From the NCBI GenBank assembly GCA_918026815.1, contig CAKJVC010000065.1, forward strand, positions 539,739 to 603,738: 64,000 bases of DNA. The letters are read 5' to 3'. The stretch is from Chalara sp. BL73 (Eukaryota; Ascomycota; Leotiomycetes; Helotiales). A program made the position numbers and the translations under genes. The notes beneath the pieces are model-generated. The model made no database searches. It was not told the origin of the DNA and was given only the letters and a program-made list of their open reading frames with translations. Shown here piece by piece: positions 32,106-44,030 of the stretch. Every line of letters starts with the position of its first letter. Position 1 is the first letter of the stretch.

Positions 32106-32472
32106 GAAGTAGAAATGAGGATGGCGATGACCAAAGCCAACCTTTTCTTTCACATGCGGTAACTCCTTTGTCGAGTGACTGCTGTTGATGTTGATAATCA
32201 GCGGCTGAATCTCTCAGCGTGTATTGCGCAGATAAAGTATAGATTTCCTATGATTATGTACGCCGTCCACTTGTGTTTATCATTGTTGATGTCAAACTTT
32301 TTAAACCAGGAAAGGTGTTCCTTCTCCGGCTTTTGGACCTTTGTAGCAAAAGAAAGGAAACCATCCCGACAGACGAAACGCCGTCACTTTCCAAAGTTCA
32401 ACATCACTTCCATCTTCTTCCCACCCATCTCCAGAAGCCAACGTCATATCTGCGCAAACATGGCCTGACACT

Positions 32473-34473
32473 ATGGCGAATAAATCTAGATTAGATATCA
32501 TCGAGGTCAACTTTATTGGCAATAGGCTAGACTCATTTCACGATTCTTTCACTTCGATTTGTGAGAAGCTGGGCAGCGAGACCGACTCTTGGGTTTCTGG
32601 ATCGTAGGGAGAAGATTGTATGGAGAGAAAAGAGCGTGTGGAACGCAAAGTGCGGAAGAAGACCAGGAAGCTGATCTTGGAAAAGAAGAAAAGCTTTCGA
32701 GATTTGCGCAGTGTTCAGAAGATGGAGACACCTTCTGATACCCCGGATAATTTAAGCCCGCGAATGGAAAGAGGGCCTTCTTCTGTTGGATCACGATCTA
32801 CCAAGCACGGCACGCTCGAGGTACACTCAACAACAGAAAGCTCTACTAGTGAACATGTCGGTATCGGCATCCGAAAAAAGTATCTCCAAGGATCTGGACC
32901 AGTGTACAAAATTAGAGTATTAGATTAGATTATAGCATAATACTCTAATCTAATCTAATTGAAAAATCTAATAATCTAATCTAATCTAAATCTAATTTAA
33001 CTAATTAAATTATATTTGAGTATGTTAAAGTATGATTACGTAAGCTGCTATATAAGCAGGGAAATTGTTATTCCGTTCCGAGCTAAACCTAATTAAGTAA
33101 AGTTTCTTTCGGTTAATTTTAGCTTTTTGGAAAACTTTTTTCCCGTACAATTTCGGTATAACAATATAAAGCTTCGACAAAAATCTCGTGATTTCTGATA
33201 ACTTTATTAGTAATAACTTATTAGCAAAAGCTTAATTAAAGAACTTTGTAATTAATTCTAATTGGTTTTTTTTATAGTAAATTAAGTTTATTACAACAAA
33301 CTTTTATTAGATTATAATTTAATTATTTTTGATTGCTACTCTAAATCTAATCTAATCTAATAAAATTTTCGCTACTCTAATCTAATTTAATCTAATCTAA
33401 TTATAATTGAATATAATTGAGTAATTAGAGTTTTTTGTTCTCACACTGATCTGGACTCACCCGAGTTCCCTTACTGTAAAGCCTTCCAACGGCTACTGCG
33501 AATGTTCTCGGTGCATCCAAATCCATACGCAAAGCTGAATGCCTTGTTCGAACTAGAGCATCTCATCATCGCATACTTGACTCCTTCTGCTCCTCGCCGA
33601 CCACTCATTCGTCAAGAGGCATTGACTGCTGCGACTCTCCAGTCATCAGAAGTTCAACACATCAATGCATTCGGTCATACTGATACCGCTGCGAACATAC
33701 CCCGTGCCAAGAACCTTGAAGAGGCGATCGATAATCGCAAAGAGCGGCGTTCGCACACTCTAAGCCAAGCTGAGAATGCTTCTCCTGTACACCGTATCAA
33801 CGAATGATCACTCACCGTCGCCACCCCGGCGAGCACCGACAAGATCGTCGACGTTCTCCAGGACCTCTTCCGCGACGCTTAAATCCGCCCCAAAACCCTC
33901 TTCCGCGACCTCCACTTCACCGCGTCCTTCGTCCCCGCCGCTATCCTCGATAAAACCGAACGCGGCAAAGCCTTCTGGAACGCTGGTCTCGCCGCCCTAG
34001 GCCTGAAACAGGACGTCTGACGCACGCTCGTCGAGATCGCGGACGAGATCGTGGTCCACTACACCCAAAACCGCAAGACGACGTTCACATCCGCCTCCGA
34101 CGCGACCGTCCATACAACCGCCAGCGGCGAGCTTATGAAAAACAGCATGCAGGAAGCTGCTAAGATGTGGACTTGCACAGCCAAAGAAGATGACCCTGTC
34201 GCTGAGCGTGAAATTGCTATCTTCTACCTCACGCACCCGGAATTTGTGGAGCGAGTCACTGCGCCGTTGAGTAAGCCAAGAGAGACGCTCAAAGCACAGG
34301 TTATGGAGATGCATGGCGGGGGGAGCGCTGAGAAGGAAGAGCGAGATCGAGAGAGAAGTGATCCGGCGACCATGTGCGTCGCGTATCACTGGATGGAGCT
34401 CAGTGCCGTAGGGGGTGATGAGTTGGCTAAGAAGTACTTGAGGCAGAAGGAGGAGTTTAATGCTATTCCTTGA
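32473..34473 (+). pseudogene. Unknown conserved fungal protein gene, split by a transposon and nonsense codons
   Basis: Coding text runs from about the ATG at 32488 (MANKSRLDIIEVNFIGN) through a basic stretch (RKKTRKLILEKKK) to 32899. It is then cut by a 549-bp element (32900-33448) and resumes after the duplicated ATCTGGAC at KDLDSPEFPYCKAFQRLL, running to FNAIP and a stop at 34473. In-frame stops lie near 32606 (TAG) and at 33805 (TGA), 33880 (TAA) and 34018 (TGA). Each fits one C-to-T or G-to-A change (for example CGA to TGA in NE-RSLTV and DV-RRTLVE). A one-base shift is needed near 32860. The C-terminal part (TLFRDLHFTASFVPA, DKTERGKAFWNAGLAALG, DPATMCVAYHWMELS) looks like a conserved fungal protein, but I cannot name its function. 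Confidence 0.7.
32900..33448. mobile_element. AT-rich hAT-like non-autonomous element, 8-bp target duplication
   Basis: The element starts CAGTGTACAAAA and ends, reverse complement, CAGTGTGAGAACAAAA. It is flanked by a perfect 8-bp direct repeat ATCTGGAC (32892-32899 and 33449-33456). An 8-bp duplication and CAGTG ends are typical of the hAT superfamily. The interior is extremely AT-rich and built from TCTAAT/ATTAGA runs near both ends that can pair with each other. I see no transposase. Confidence 0.88.
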
Positions 34474-35049
34474 GCATGCATTTATGGAGTGGAAGTTGGA
34501 TGGCATGGTTTTGTTTAAGTTTGGCCGGACGGTTTGCATATACCCGGTGGATTGCGTATAATGGCATGTGGCGGATACTTACGAGAGATGCATGGCAGTG
34601 TATTTGATTGCAGTGTGGTTAGATGTTGGATTTCTGGTTATGGTTTGTTTGCTTCCTTTTGGGGCTGGAGTAGATTGGATACAGCATAGTACAGTACAGC
34701 TACAGAGATGCCTCCTTGCGCTAGAAATGGCTGGCATAACGATATACCGATATACCAATTCCAAATTTACAAGCAGTACGAGGCAAATTTCTTGCGTATG
34801 GTGCATTCTAAGTAGGTCGGCGGGAGAGCTGCGCCCCTACTTGTGGGATCGTCAGCGACTTGGCCCAAGCGAAAGGTGATATATTAGGCATCTATATTTC
34901 TTCGTCTATCTATCTATACATGTTCAGAACGAGAGAACCGTCAATCCCGAGATCCATCAAGCCTCAAGCCCAACGTCAGCGATCAAAACACCATGCTCGC
35001 CCATCCCCATTCCCACCCCTCACCTGATCACTGTCACTATCCTCCTCCC
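34474..35049. other. No recognisable gene
   Basis: Spacer with a short TATC run near 34900 and no supported coding region. Confidence 0.4.
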
Positions 35050-35099
35050 TCTCATCATCCCCCATCACTCTCATCATCCCCCATCACTCTCATCATCAC
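35050..35099. repeat. 19-bp tandem repeat, 2.6 units
   Basis: Unit TCTCATCATCCCCCATCAC at 35050-35068 and 35069-35087, plus a partial third unit. On the minus strand it encodes an Asp/Glu/Ser tail for the adjacent frame, if that frame is real. Confidence 0.8.
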
Positions 35100-35657
35100 T
35101 CACATCCACACTGGACACTTCGCTCCTATCATCAGCACTTGAAACCTCACTTCCTCATCGTCACTTTCAGACTCGCTACGGTCGCCGATGCTGGATACCT
35201 CAGAGCGGTTGTCATCGTCACTGGAGACTTCTGAGCGCTCGTCTTCGCTGCTTTCTTCGTCGGAGCAGTACCCACCGGAGGAGGAGGAGGATGGGTCGGT
35301 GCTCCAGTCTTTGTTTACTAGTGTTGTTTCTATGTCCCAGTGGTTGGATATGATAGCTCTTTTGGGGAGTATGGCTTGGTAGTGGGTTTTGAGGGGTGTT
35401 GGTGTGGTTGTAGACAGGGGTAGATAGATATGTATCCTTGAAAGTTTTAGTGACAGAATGTTGAGAGAGCTATCATGGGAAGGAGTCAAGGATGGGAAGT
35501 TTTCAATTTGTTTTATACTATGCCTCGAATATTGCTCTGATTCAGTTGCTTCCTGTTGGATAATTGCTGGGCTTGAACGACTCATTTTCCTGACTGGCTT
35601 CGTTGTTAATGGAGACAGCGACTTCAATGAGAGAGGGCATTTGGAATTAGATGTCAT
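35100..35657 (-). CDS. Hypothetical protein with acidic Ser/Asp-rich tail, doubtful
   Basis: 185-codon frame from the ATG at 35657 (or 35588, MSRSSPAIIQ). The N-terminal two thirds are basic and Ser/Thr/Pro-rich, and the C terminus is a strongly acidic low-complexity tail (SSGGYCSDEESSEDERSEVSS). A one-base shift near 35150 would extend the acidic repeat pattern (SADDRSEVSSVD) by about 20 residues, so this frame may already be broken. No domain is recognised. Confidence 0.35.
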   Translation of the reverse strand: MTSNSKCPLSLKSLSPLTTKPVRKMSRSSPAIIQQEATESEQYSRHSIKQIENFPSLTPSHDSSLNILSLKLSRIHIYLPLSTTTPTPLKTHYQAILPKRAIISNHWDIETTLVNKDWSTDPSSSSSGGYCSDEESSEDERSEVSSDDDNRSEVSSIGDRSESESDDEEVRFQVLMIGAKCPVWM

Positions 35658-36431
35658 TCAGTGCATACCCAATGTCCTACAATAATAGAAAAATCATCAA
35701 CAAGAGATAGCTTGGGACAAGTCTATAAAGATTAGTGCGTACCCAATATTTTACGGTATGGTAAAAGTGCAAAGGACAACACTTGGCTCGAGACAGGCTT
35801 TTGCGCAACGGCCAGATTGATTTCTCGTTAAATTTAATGCTTAGAAAGATAAGCACACTTCTGTACCACTTTGAACTGTAAACGGGGTCAAACATCGGGA
35901 CCACTTTTATCGAGACCTTTGGTCGTTTAGCCGCAGCTCCGAGATAGGGGGTAGCCTTGGCAAAACTAGCATCCTTCCTAAGACTTGTCCTTTGAAATAT
36001 CGTATGAAATTTAGCACCAGTTTCTCGCATGCCAGTTTTAATTGTGCCATAACCTTGAACTCCAGCATCGAAACGCTAAAAGACGCTTCCATTGACTTGC
36101 ACGTGATTGGGACAGTTCGCTAAACCCGCCAATCCTTCACCACCCCTCCACAATCTAACCTCACCAATCCAATCGCACAATGCATTGTCTCGTGCAGCGT
36201 GGCGCATCAACTACCCTGGTGCTGACCCGGTGAGCTGAAAAGAGAATTGCAGAGCCGCCGAACGCGTGTTCATATTTTTCCTTGCCGGCCGGGCTGGTCC
36301 TTCATACTCGTTTGAAAGCGGTCAGTTTTGATTGTTTCTATACGGGCTGCTCTGTATGCCGTCCTCATACCGCAATCTCATTTTTGCAGCTGACAACCTT
36401 GGAATTGCACCGAAGTTCCACTTGCGATCAA
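35658..36431. other. No recognisable gene; upstream of CorA-like gene
   Basis: Contains the probable promoter of the gene starting at 36432. The minus-strand frames (35677-36092) match nothing I know. Confidence 0.4.
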
Positions 36432-39198
36432 ATGGGAGAACCCCAGGTAGCTGAAAATGGCATCGCAGGGAGCAATGCTCTACTCTCTGAGATCCTGGAC
36501 GTGTTAAAGAGAATTGATGGCCATCTGGAAGTACAAGATAACCGGATCAATGAGCTGGATACCAAGTTCGCCAGTCTCACAGCCTCGAAAGACAGCAATA
36601 CGATTAGTACTATTCCACCTGAGATATCGTTGGCTGATTCTGGTGGTGCTAGACGAGGCAGTGTCTATCAAGCAAGTCCTTTGGCTCGACGACGGGGTCT
36701 CGCTTTGCTCACATCGAGTAGGCATGTCAGTCTCGACAGTAGACATGCCCCAGATTCTCTCAGACACTTCCCGCTCGACGAGGGCCGTGACCTAGGTCCT
36801 AATTCTCGCAAGAATTCCGGACGTGAGCAGCGTCAAAGGTCAGACATCACGAAAAGTATTGTGCCAGAGTCTCCAACAGGTCGTCGAAATTCGATACCGA
36901 AAATTACACCCGTATCCAGGAGTGGGACTTGGAACTCGCTGGCTCCTCCGCCAACTTCTATAGAGATGGAAACTGCTGGAAATGTCGGTGATATAGACGA
37001 GCTTTCCTCTTACAGCAAGTATCCGCCACCTCAGAGCTGGATAGCGACGAGATTTCAGGGGCGATTTCTCGATGTTAAATACAATTCCGTAGAGGCCCAA
37101 AATCTCTGGAAACAGTACGTAGGAGATTCGTGGACTATCCCACCTGATGGGAGAATCGAAATGACATTCCAACGACATCTATTGGAGCGACTCGACAAGG
37201 GTCAAGTCGTCTCACTTTTGGAAACTTTACAGGGTGTTGCTGCCAGGCTCGAATACGGTAGTCCGACCGATCTCACGAAGAGAGGGAGCTTCAAAGTCAC
37301 AGACTATGAATTCGATCCGAACTTTGAAGAGTCCGTTGCAGAGTATCGCGCCGATATCCCGATAGGGAAATTTCGGAAGCATCGCGTAAATGGATCAACA
37401 CGGAAAAGAAGCATTGACTTGGTACAAAGTGCGCCTTGGAAAAGAATCATGTATGTCTTACCATCTTCCTTACTTCTTCTCTTCAAGCCTTGCTTACCGG
37501 AAGTAGAGAAGTTCGAGGCTTATCGAAGAAATTAATAGATGAGCACGAAACGTGGACAAGCAACTTCCGAGATCCATGGAACGAAGCGCTGCCGATTATC
37601 AATCCGATATGCCCGTTCTTGACAAGTCGAATGGACGAATCCACGCAGGAGGGGTTTACTGGTATGCGAACAGTACACGAGGCGTTGTTTCACCATCAAC
37701 AATGTTGGCGTCGACCTCCACCATGCGACGATAACTTGTGCTTTCATATCACATTCTACGAGTTGATCGATCTCACTCGTGAGCATGAGCTAGAAGGTGA
37801 ACTTTGGAGGTCTGGGAAGCTCCACAGTGAGGAAGAAAAGGAGGTGAGGCATGTGGAAGGAACTAGCATTCGGCGAATACGGGAGAGCGCTTGCACGGTA
37901 TACTGAAGCTTCTGACCAGCTCTAGACTGTATTGATACTGATGTGGCATAGATCGTGGCCGTAGTTGACGCGACATGTCCGACTTACTTCACAATATTGT
38001 ACCTGTGTCCCAACAGTTTCGAACTCTATGACAAAACCCACAACTTTGAGCAGTATGACACAATTACGACAGCAATCAAAGGCCGAGACGCAGCCAGCGC
38101 TCTGGAGCTTATGATTGAATCCACCATTCGCATGGTCATCGAACGCTGGGACAAACTTGCAGAATACTTCTCAAAGCTTCTCGGACATCGAGATACACTT
38201 TCAGATCCAGATGCCCACGACAGCTTGCTATTCGATGACGATTCGTTCTCACGATCTCGGAAGTATTTCTGGGCTATCAACTACCTAGCTGAGCTAGACA
38301 TCAGTATTTCAGCAAATATTGTGGAATTGGAGAAGCTTGCGATCGGCAATAAATCTTTGAGAGAGCAGTTGAAGCAGCTTCTCTATCTGCGTGAGCGGAT
38401 CCGAGATCAACGAGATGAAGCTATTGCGTTGCGAGACGGCCTGTTTAGCGCTAGTGGGGTGATCGAAAGTCGTGCTTCGACTCGTCTGGGAGAGAACATC
38501 AAGCTTCTGACCTTCGTCAGCATCTTCTTCCTTCCTCTTTCGTTCTGCATGGTAAGTGTCTTCCGTGTCTTCTGTCTTTAAGTCTCAATATTCAAACATC
38601 TCCATCTGTCAAAAAGTATCGCATTCAATAACAGCCCATACAGTCACTTTGGTCAATCAATACGACACTATTCTCCTTGCACTCTTTGATTATCACCGTA
38701 ATCTTCGTCGGCTTCGGCACCTACCTCACTGTATTCAACCTGAACAATGTTGTACGATTCTGGAGCCGCGCATACAAAACGTACAAAATGAAGCTCATCC
38801 AGCAAATGGTCACCCATTCGGATGACAAATGGCGCGAGATAGGCAAGAGATTCGCGACGTTTCAGCCCAAGCAGGAAACTACTGAACCATCAGAGTGGGC
38901 AATCATGTCTTTTCTGATGCGCAAAATTTTTATGGGCTTCAACACAAGAGCCAAAGCAGACGAAAGGGATGGAGAGGGCGAGAAACAGCGGCAAGGTGGG
39001 GGATTGCCAGCTTTTTCCGATTGGAATGAGATGCCGTTCCCAGGCGAGATTGGTCCGACGAAAGGTGCGGAGCAGGAAGAAGATGCAAACAAGGGATCAG
39101 AAGTCGACCATAACTCATCGATCAAGAACAGTATCACGAGGCTGAACAAATTCTTCAGGCGCGGAGCATTTGCACCGAATGCCTCTGCTGAGGTGTGA
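36432..39198 (+). CDS. CorA-like divalent-cation-transporter-related membrane protein, about 855 aa
   Basis: Four exons join in frame: 36432-37450, 37504-37897, 37952-38551 and 38644-39198. The introns are 53, 54, 54 and 92 bp apart from the first three being short, with GTATGT, GTATAC and GTAAGT donors. The N-terminal 200 residues are Ser/Arg-rich and probably disordered after a short coiled coil. The middle is a soluble domain, followed by a long helix (ELEKLAIGNKSLREQL to RASTRLGENIKLL) and two membrane segments (about 651-671 and 684-705). The helix and helical hairpin match fungal CorA-like proteins. CorA channels carry GMN after the first membrane helix; here it is SIN (675-677), so Mg2+ selectivity is doubtful. 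An ATG at 36282 in the same frame would add 50 residues; I chose 36432 because the extra part lacks a domain and the residues after 36432 form the coiled coil. Confidence 0.8.
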
Positions 39199-39768
39199 AG
39201 GGAAGCAAGCCCATTCAACTTGCAATTCATCAACTCAACGGACATGTGCGATCTGGGCTATACCTACACTATTCTCAACGAATTCCAACTTCTTAATCGT
39301 TACACCATGACGTTCAGTTGTTGTGTGCTAAGATGCGAAGCCAGATTTAACGGCTAGAGAAGACGAAGTCAAAATCGTCCTAAGCCACTAAGCCAGGCAA
39401 TTTGTGCATTTTCTGGGTTAGCTAACATTACTGTTGGTATCACGGGCTTACCTTCCACGGGGCAAAAGGCGCAGCTCTACTTTGTCGGCCACGCTCTTGC
39501 TCTTGATGGATATGGTAATGATTGTTGTTGTATTAGGTTCTACTCTAGATTCTACAAAATGGGGTTGTGCGGACCACGTGACCCGGTGGGTCGTATGTGG
39601 ATCCGTAAACCCCTACTTCCTACAATTACTGTGTCGTGATCAAGTCCCTGTTGTCAATAATATGACTTTCTCGAAATCAGGTGGCCCTGTACAGCATCAT
39701 GATATCGAATGGAAATATAAGCTTAAATGTCAGGCCACTCTCAGGATGCCGCTTGATCAGTTTGAGAT
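39199..39768. other. No recognisable gene
   Basis: Spacer downstream of the CorA-like gene. The plus-strand frame at 39434-39787 is unassigned and runs into repeat D. Confidence 0.4.
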
Positions 39769-39988
39769 TGTTGGTATGAGCGAATAGCACACCCCGACGC
39801 ACGGACCACATGGATGTATTATAGCTCTCGCACGTAGATTAGCACTTAGAATCACACAAGAACAAGTCAACCACCTGCAACGAGCATAATAGCACTGCGC
39901 TGAGATCGCGGTGCTACGTGCCCCGTGGGTAACCGGCTTAAGCAATTGCAAGTCATCAATACGAAGAAGTATCACAGGAAGTGATACA
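39769..39988. repeat. Dispersed repeat D, copy 2
   Basis: TGTTGGTATGAGCG to GGAAGTGATACA, 220 bp, the best-preserved copy. A diverged second copy of its right half follows in tandem at about 40005-40135 (AAGTTAACCACCTATAACGAGC, AAGAAGCATCAC). Confidence 0.65.
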
Positions 39989-40127
39989 AACAATTAGAAC
40001 TCAGAAGAGTACAAGTACAAGTTAACCACCTATAACGAGCATACGAGCACCGCGGGTACTGGCTTGAGCAATCGCAAGTTATCAAAACCTCAAAACCAAG
40101 AAGCATCACTTACGAGAGTGACACAAA

Positions 40128-40263
40128 CAGACCAACTGCACCAAATGCGGCGGGGATGGCACCTACGAGGCGAGCGCCAAACGCCGGGTTACTGTTACTT
40201 GCGGGTGTGGTAATGGCCAAAAATTGTGACAGCTGCGGTGGTACCGGGACCTACAATGAATAG
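40128..40263 (+). pseudogene. DnaJ-type zinc-finger-like fragment
   Basis: One frame reads NCTKCGGDGTY, then TCGCGNGQK, a TGA, then (frame shifted) CDSCGGTGTY. These CxxCxGxG units resemble the zinc-binding repeats of DnaJ-type proteins. An in-frame stop precedes it and no start is visible, so it is at most an exon relic next to repeat D. Confidence 0.4.
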
Positions 40264-40657
40264 CAAATGACAATTGAGGAGCGGGCTTGTGACTGTCGGG
40301 TGATGGGGCCTGTAATGAATGGCAAATGAGAATTGAGGAGCAGACTTGTGGCTGTCACTAGTATTTAGCATCGTCTGGCAGCACGCCGAAGGTTCCGTTT
40401 GGAAATTGAGCAACACTTGTCATGCCGCGGCGTCCAAAGTGCGTCTCGCAACGTTCGATGGCGCTACCGGCTCGCTCGATGTAACGCAAATACACGCTGG
40501 GCCTTGAGACAATTGCGGGAGTCGCTGACATGTTGGGAAGATGTCTGGAATGCTTGGGTTCAATGTCATATAAAGGTACGTGATTAAGCTATATCGCCAA
40601 TAAGACAAACTTTGAACTGCCCCTCGCCCCGCCCCGCGGATCTATCCAACATAGCAT

Positions 40658-43600
40658 TTACTCGGTTTCCGAGTCTGTCGGTTCCTTGGCGGAGACTTTG
40701 TCACCTGCCTTCTCGGCCTTTTTCAGTTCTTTATCTCCAGAGTCATCCCTTGTCTCGGCTGAATCCGCCGTGTCGTCGGTGTCTTTATTTTTCTAGTTCG
40801 GCAGCTGCTAGCGCTACGCCATTGACTTGCTTGGACTTGATAATTGTGGTCAGGCATTCTCCAATACCATCACAGCCAGCTATCCTACCGAGTTTGGATT
40901 CGAAGAATTCGATGTCATGTAGCATGCTGTACCAAATTAGCACATGTTGTAGGCTGCTTAGGCTTCGTATAGACGTACCTGTCCCGACCTAATTCCGTCT
41001 TGGGATCTACCTCCTGGAACGCTTTGCCGAGCTGATCCTTATAACTGATAAAGACTGGAGTCATGAGCATACGAACAGTTCCTTCTGGTAGAATCTTCGT
41101 CAGGATGCGATGTAACGAGGTCGTGTCTTTGGCTAATGTCGCCATGTAGGGATGTACATTCTTTTAGCCATTATCCCAATCAATATTTTTCATGGCTTTA
41201 CATGTGAGGCGGCCAGGCGGCTCATGACTTCGACTAGCTTGTCATAAATGCTGTTCTGGTGCTCTTGGTAGAGGCGTTTGACCTTATCAAACTCCACGAC
41301 ACTCGAGGCAGCACCGCTTCCAGCATGGCGTCTGACAAACTCGCGGACATAGCTGATCAGGGTTGCGATGAATGCCAACGCCTGCGATGCGAGAACTAGA
41401 TGCTTCGAGGTAATGTTTTTCAAGCCTGCAGATCGCCTAGCCCCTGCGCCCAAGATAAGTTGTGTGCAGCGTGAGTTGAAAAACTGGAGATAGGAGACTA
41501 ATGAAGCTACGATATCTGAGATCATCGATGGAATGCCAACTATTAGTTGCAAGAAGTGGGATAAACCATCCATACAAAAAATTGCGGAGTTAGGAAGCAC
41601 AAATACTTCCTCGTCAATAGACGCGTTCTTAGTCCTGGCTTTGCCGTCGTCGTTGTGTTGCGGATTATCAGCCCCATTAGACTCAGGATCGTCATCAGAA
41701 TACGGAACCCAAATTTTGAGACTATCTGACCATTCAGCTGGGTCCTTCATACTACAGGATAGGATCCTGTTGAGCTCGGCTGTGGCTTTCTCTCTGGAAA
41801 GTCCTTCACCTCCCAGTGGTCGGATTCCATGCTTTGAGCAAGCTCTTGCTTTTCCGCATCGCTATACTGCTGTAAAAAGTCTTTAATTTGCCCATTGACG
41901 AGTGTCTTAAAGGTTGTACTGCTCCGGCCAGAGATTGATTCGCACTCGTTAGCGAAGTAGAGGTTTAGAGTTAAATATCGGAGGAACCAGATTAGTGATA
42001 AATGCGTACTCTGCTTTGAACGAACCCGGAGGAGCTTTACAATCTTATCCTGTGCGACATCTACAGCTTGACTCAAAACGTTTTGTAGGTTTATCGCTTT
42101 GTGGACTTCTAGTGCCTCAAGTGCGGCAATGGAAGACCTCCTGGCGGTAGGACTAGTTAGTGGCGACTTCATCCGAGGAGATCTTAGCACTGAAGAGCTA
42201 AAGTCATCATCCAACGAGCTGGCGAGGTCTAGCATAAGTTTGACTTGTGTCGCTAACCTCTTCAACATCTGGGTGACATTGATATATATTTTGACTAGTA
42301 GTTCTTCAGCATCTTCAGGCTTGAGAGCTCGTAGATTGCGAACTAGAATAGACGATTTCTGTTGCTGGGACAACTCTTTCTTTCCTGTCATGGCTGATTA
42401 AGACGTTACTGACTCGTTGCCATCATCATTTGAACTAGGTAGAGGCTGTCGAACTAGATTACGAATTTCCTTTAGTGCAGCATCTCTATAAGAGGTGGCA
42501 GCAGTAGTGAAGTGCTTCGCTCGGTGCAAGCCGGTCAAGCTCTCTGGTAGCTCGGACCGAAGAACGTCGGTTGAGCTTATATAAGATAGGAGGACAGAAG
42601 GCTCCTGTGTATGGCCGCCTCGAGAGCGCACTGAAGCACTGGTCCAATGTATGAGTACCTCCTGCGTGGAGTCAGCTTCAGAGTGGCGCCGGAGGTCTCC
42701 CATAAGGAGACTAAGAAATCGTGTTTCGTAAGCTTTCCTGATTCGAAATCGTAGAGTACTCAAATTATTATTGACGCCTTGAAGTACTGAGATACCTCTA
42801 AAATCTCTTAACTAGAGATCCCGTCCATCTATCTTCAACGGTGTGTTTGAAAGATCTGGCTCGCCAGCAATGAGCTTTTCGAGAGAGTCGATGCTTTCTA
42901 AAGCTATTTTTACTTCTCTATTATCAACGAAAGTCTCGCAGGTAGCAACGCCATCAACAATATGTTTTAGTTGCAGGACTGCATCTTGTAGCTGTTGGAG
43001 ATTCTTCCACCGTTGTCGCTTCTGGACAATGTTTGACCCGCTAGTTGCAATCTCTTTGCTTAAAGCCTCAAGCTCTTTTTTAAGAGCCTTAATTCTCTCC
43101 ACAGAGTCAGCGGCTTCTAAGTGAAGTTTCTGTAGAGAACCTAGTGCGGTAAAGAAGGTCGTGGAAGCTACTGAAATAGAAGATATAAAGTGTATCTCGA
43201 TTGTGTCCATATACCAAGATAACTTTTCTTGTAGTATTGCCTTTGCCGCGAGGGCTTTCCGTGGTGCCACTGCATTTCCGCTTGCCGAAGTCTTTTCATC
43301 CAGCGTTCCTGGTAGTGGTCGAACAACCTCTGACCTCTCACTGACCACGTCAAACGTGCGACGGTTTTTCTAAGTGAAAGTCTTCGTCGAAATAAACAGG
43401 AGGTATAGTTGACAACCCCGGTAGCCATTTTATCGCTCTTCTTGCAAATCTTGAACTAAATCTTCGAAACAGACTAGGCGTTTCTATATGTGAAAATGAA
43501 GATACGGAGGAGACGGGACTTTTCATTGATGCTGCTGATAGCCGCTTTTCCGGCCGTAGGTGGCCGTCATCAAATACGGCAGCAAATTCATCCGTTTTAC

Positions 43601-44030
43601 TGCTCCTTCTGTGAAAGATATGTGCCGCTTCATTTCGCTCTCCTTCCTTCTTTGCAATTGCTCGTATAATGCACCGACTTGAGTTAGATAGGGCTTGAAT
43701 TCGGCTGCGTCAACGTGCGTGATGCTTGTCAGTGTCACTGGAGGGATATCGCGTGCGGTTGGAGGCCTGTGTGCGCTTGATGCTGAAGCGGAAGTATGCG
43801 GTAGAAGTCCCATTCGTACTATCGGCGGTTGTAGTAATATCGATATTGCTGTTCAGGGTATTAGCTCATGGTTTGACCACAAGATGGGAGGACTTCAGTT
43901 ACCATTCTGCTTTATTTCCAGCACAGCACTTGCCCAGATACCTGACGTTGTATCTAGCGATCCTCCGATTGAATGGATGGAGCTTGCCATCGAGCCTCGT
44001 CTTTGATAAGAATACACGCCTGTAGAACCT
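40658..44030 (-). pseudogene. VPS54 copy (GARP tethering complex), broken
   Basis: Almost the whole of Vps54, a subunit of the GARP complex that tethers endosome-derived vesicles to the late Golgi, can be followed on the minus strand. The N terminus has RRGSMASSIHSIGGSLD and ISILLQPPIVRMGLLPHTS (43990-43790), then TARDIPPVTLTSI and EFKPYLTQVGALYEQL (43740-43650). Next come EKLSWYMDTIEIHFISS (43230-43180), NNLSTLRFRIRKAYETRFLSLLMGDLRR (42770-42690), RNLRALKPEDAEELL (42350-42300), LASQALAFIATLISYVREFVRRH (41390-41330), FDKVKRLYQEHQ (41290-41255) and a C-terminal exon after a GTACGT..CAG intron near 40920-40980. In-frame stops near 42800 (TAG), 42405 (TAA) and 43870 (TGA) and frameshifts near 41750 and 41180 kill it. 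The stops fit Gln, Arg or Trp codons hit by transitions. Confidence 0.9.

Noticed and set aside
41533..42401. Plus-strand open frames in the 41.5-42.4 kb region
   Set aside because: Shadows of the VPS54 pseudogene on the minus strand.
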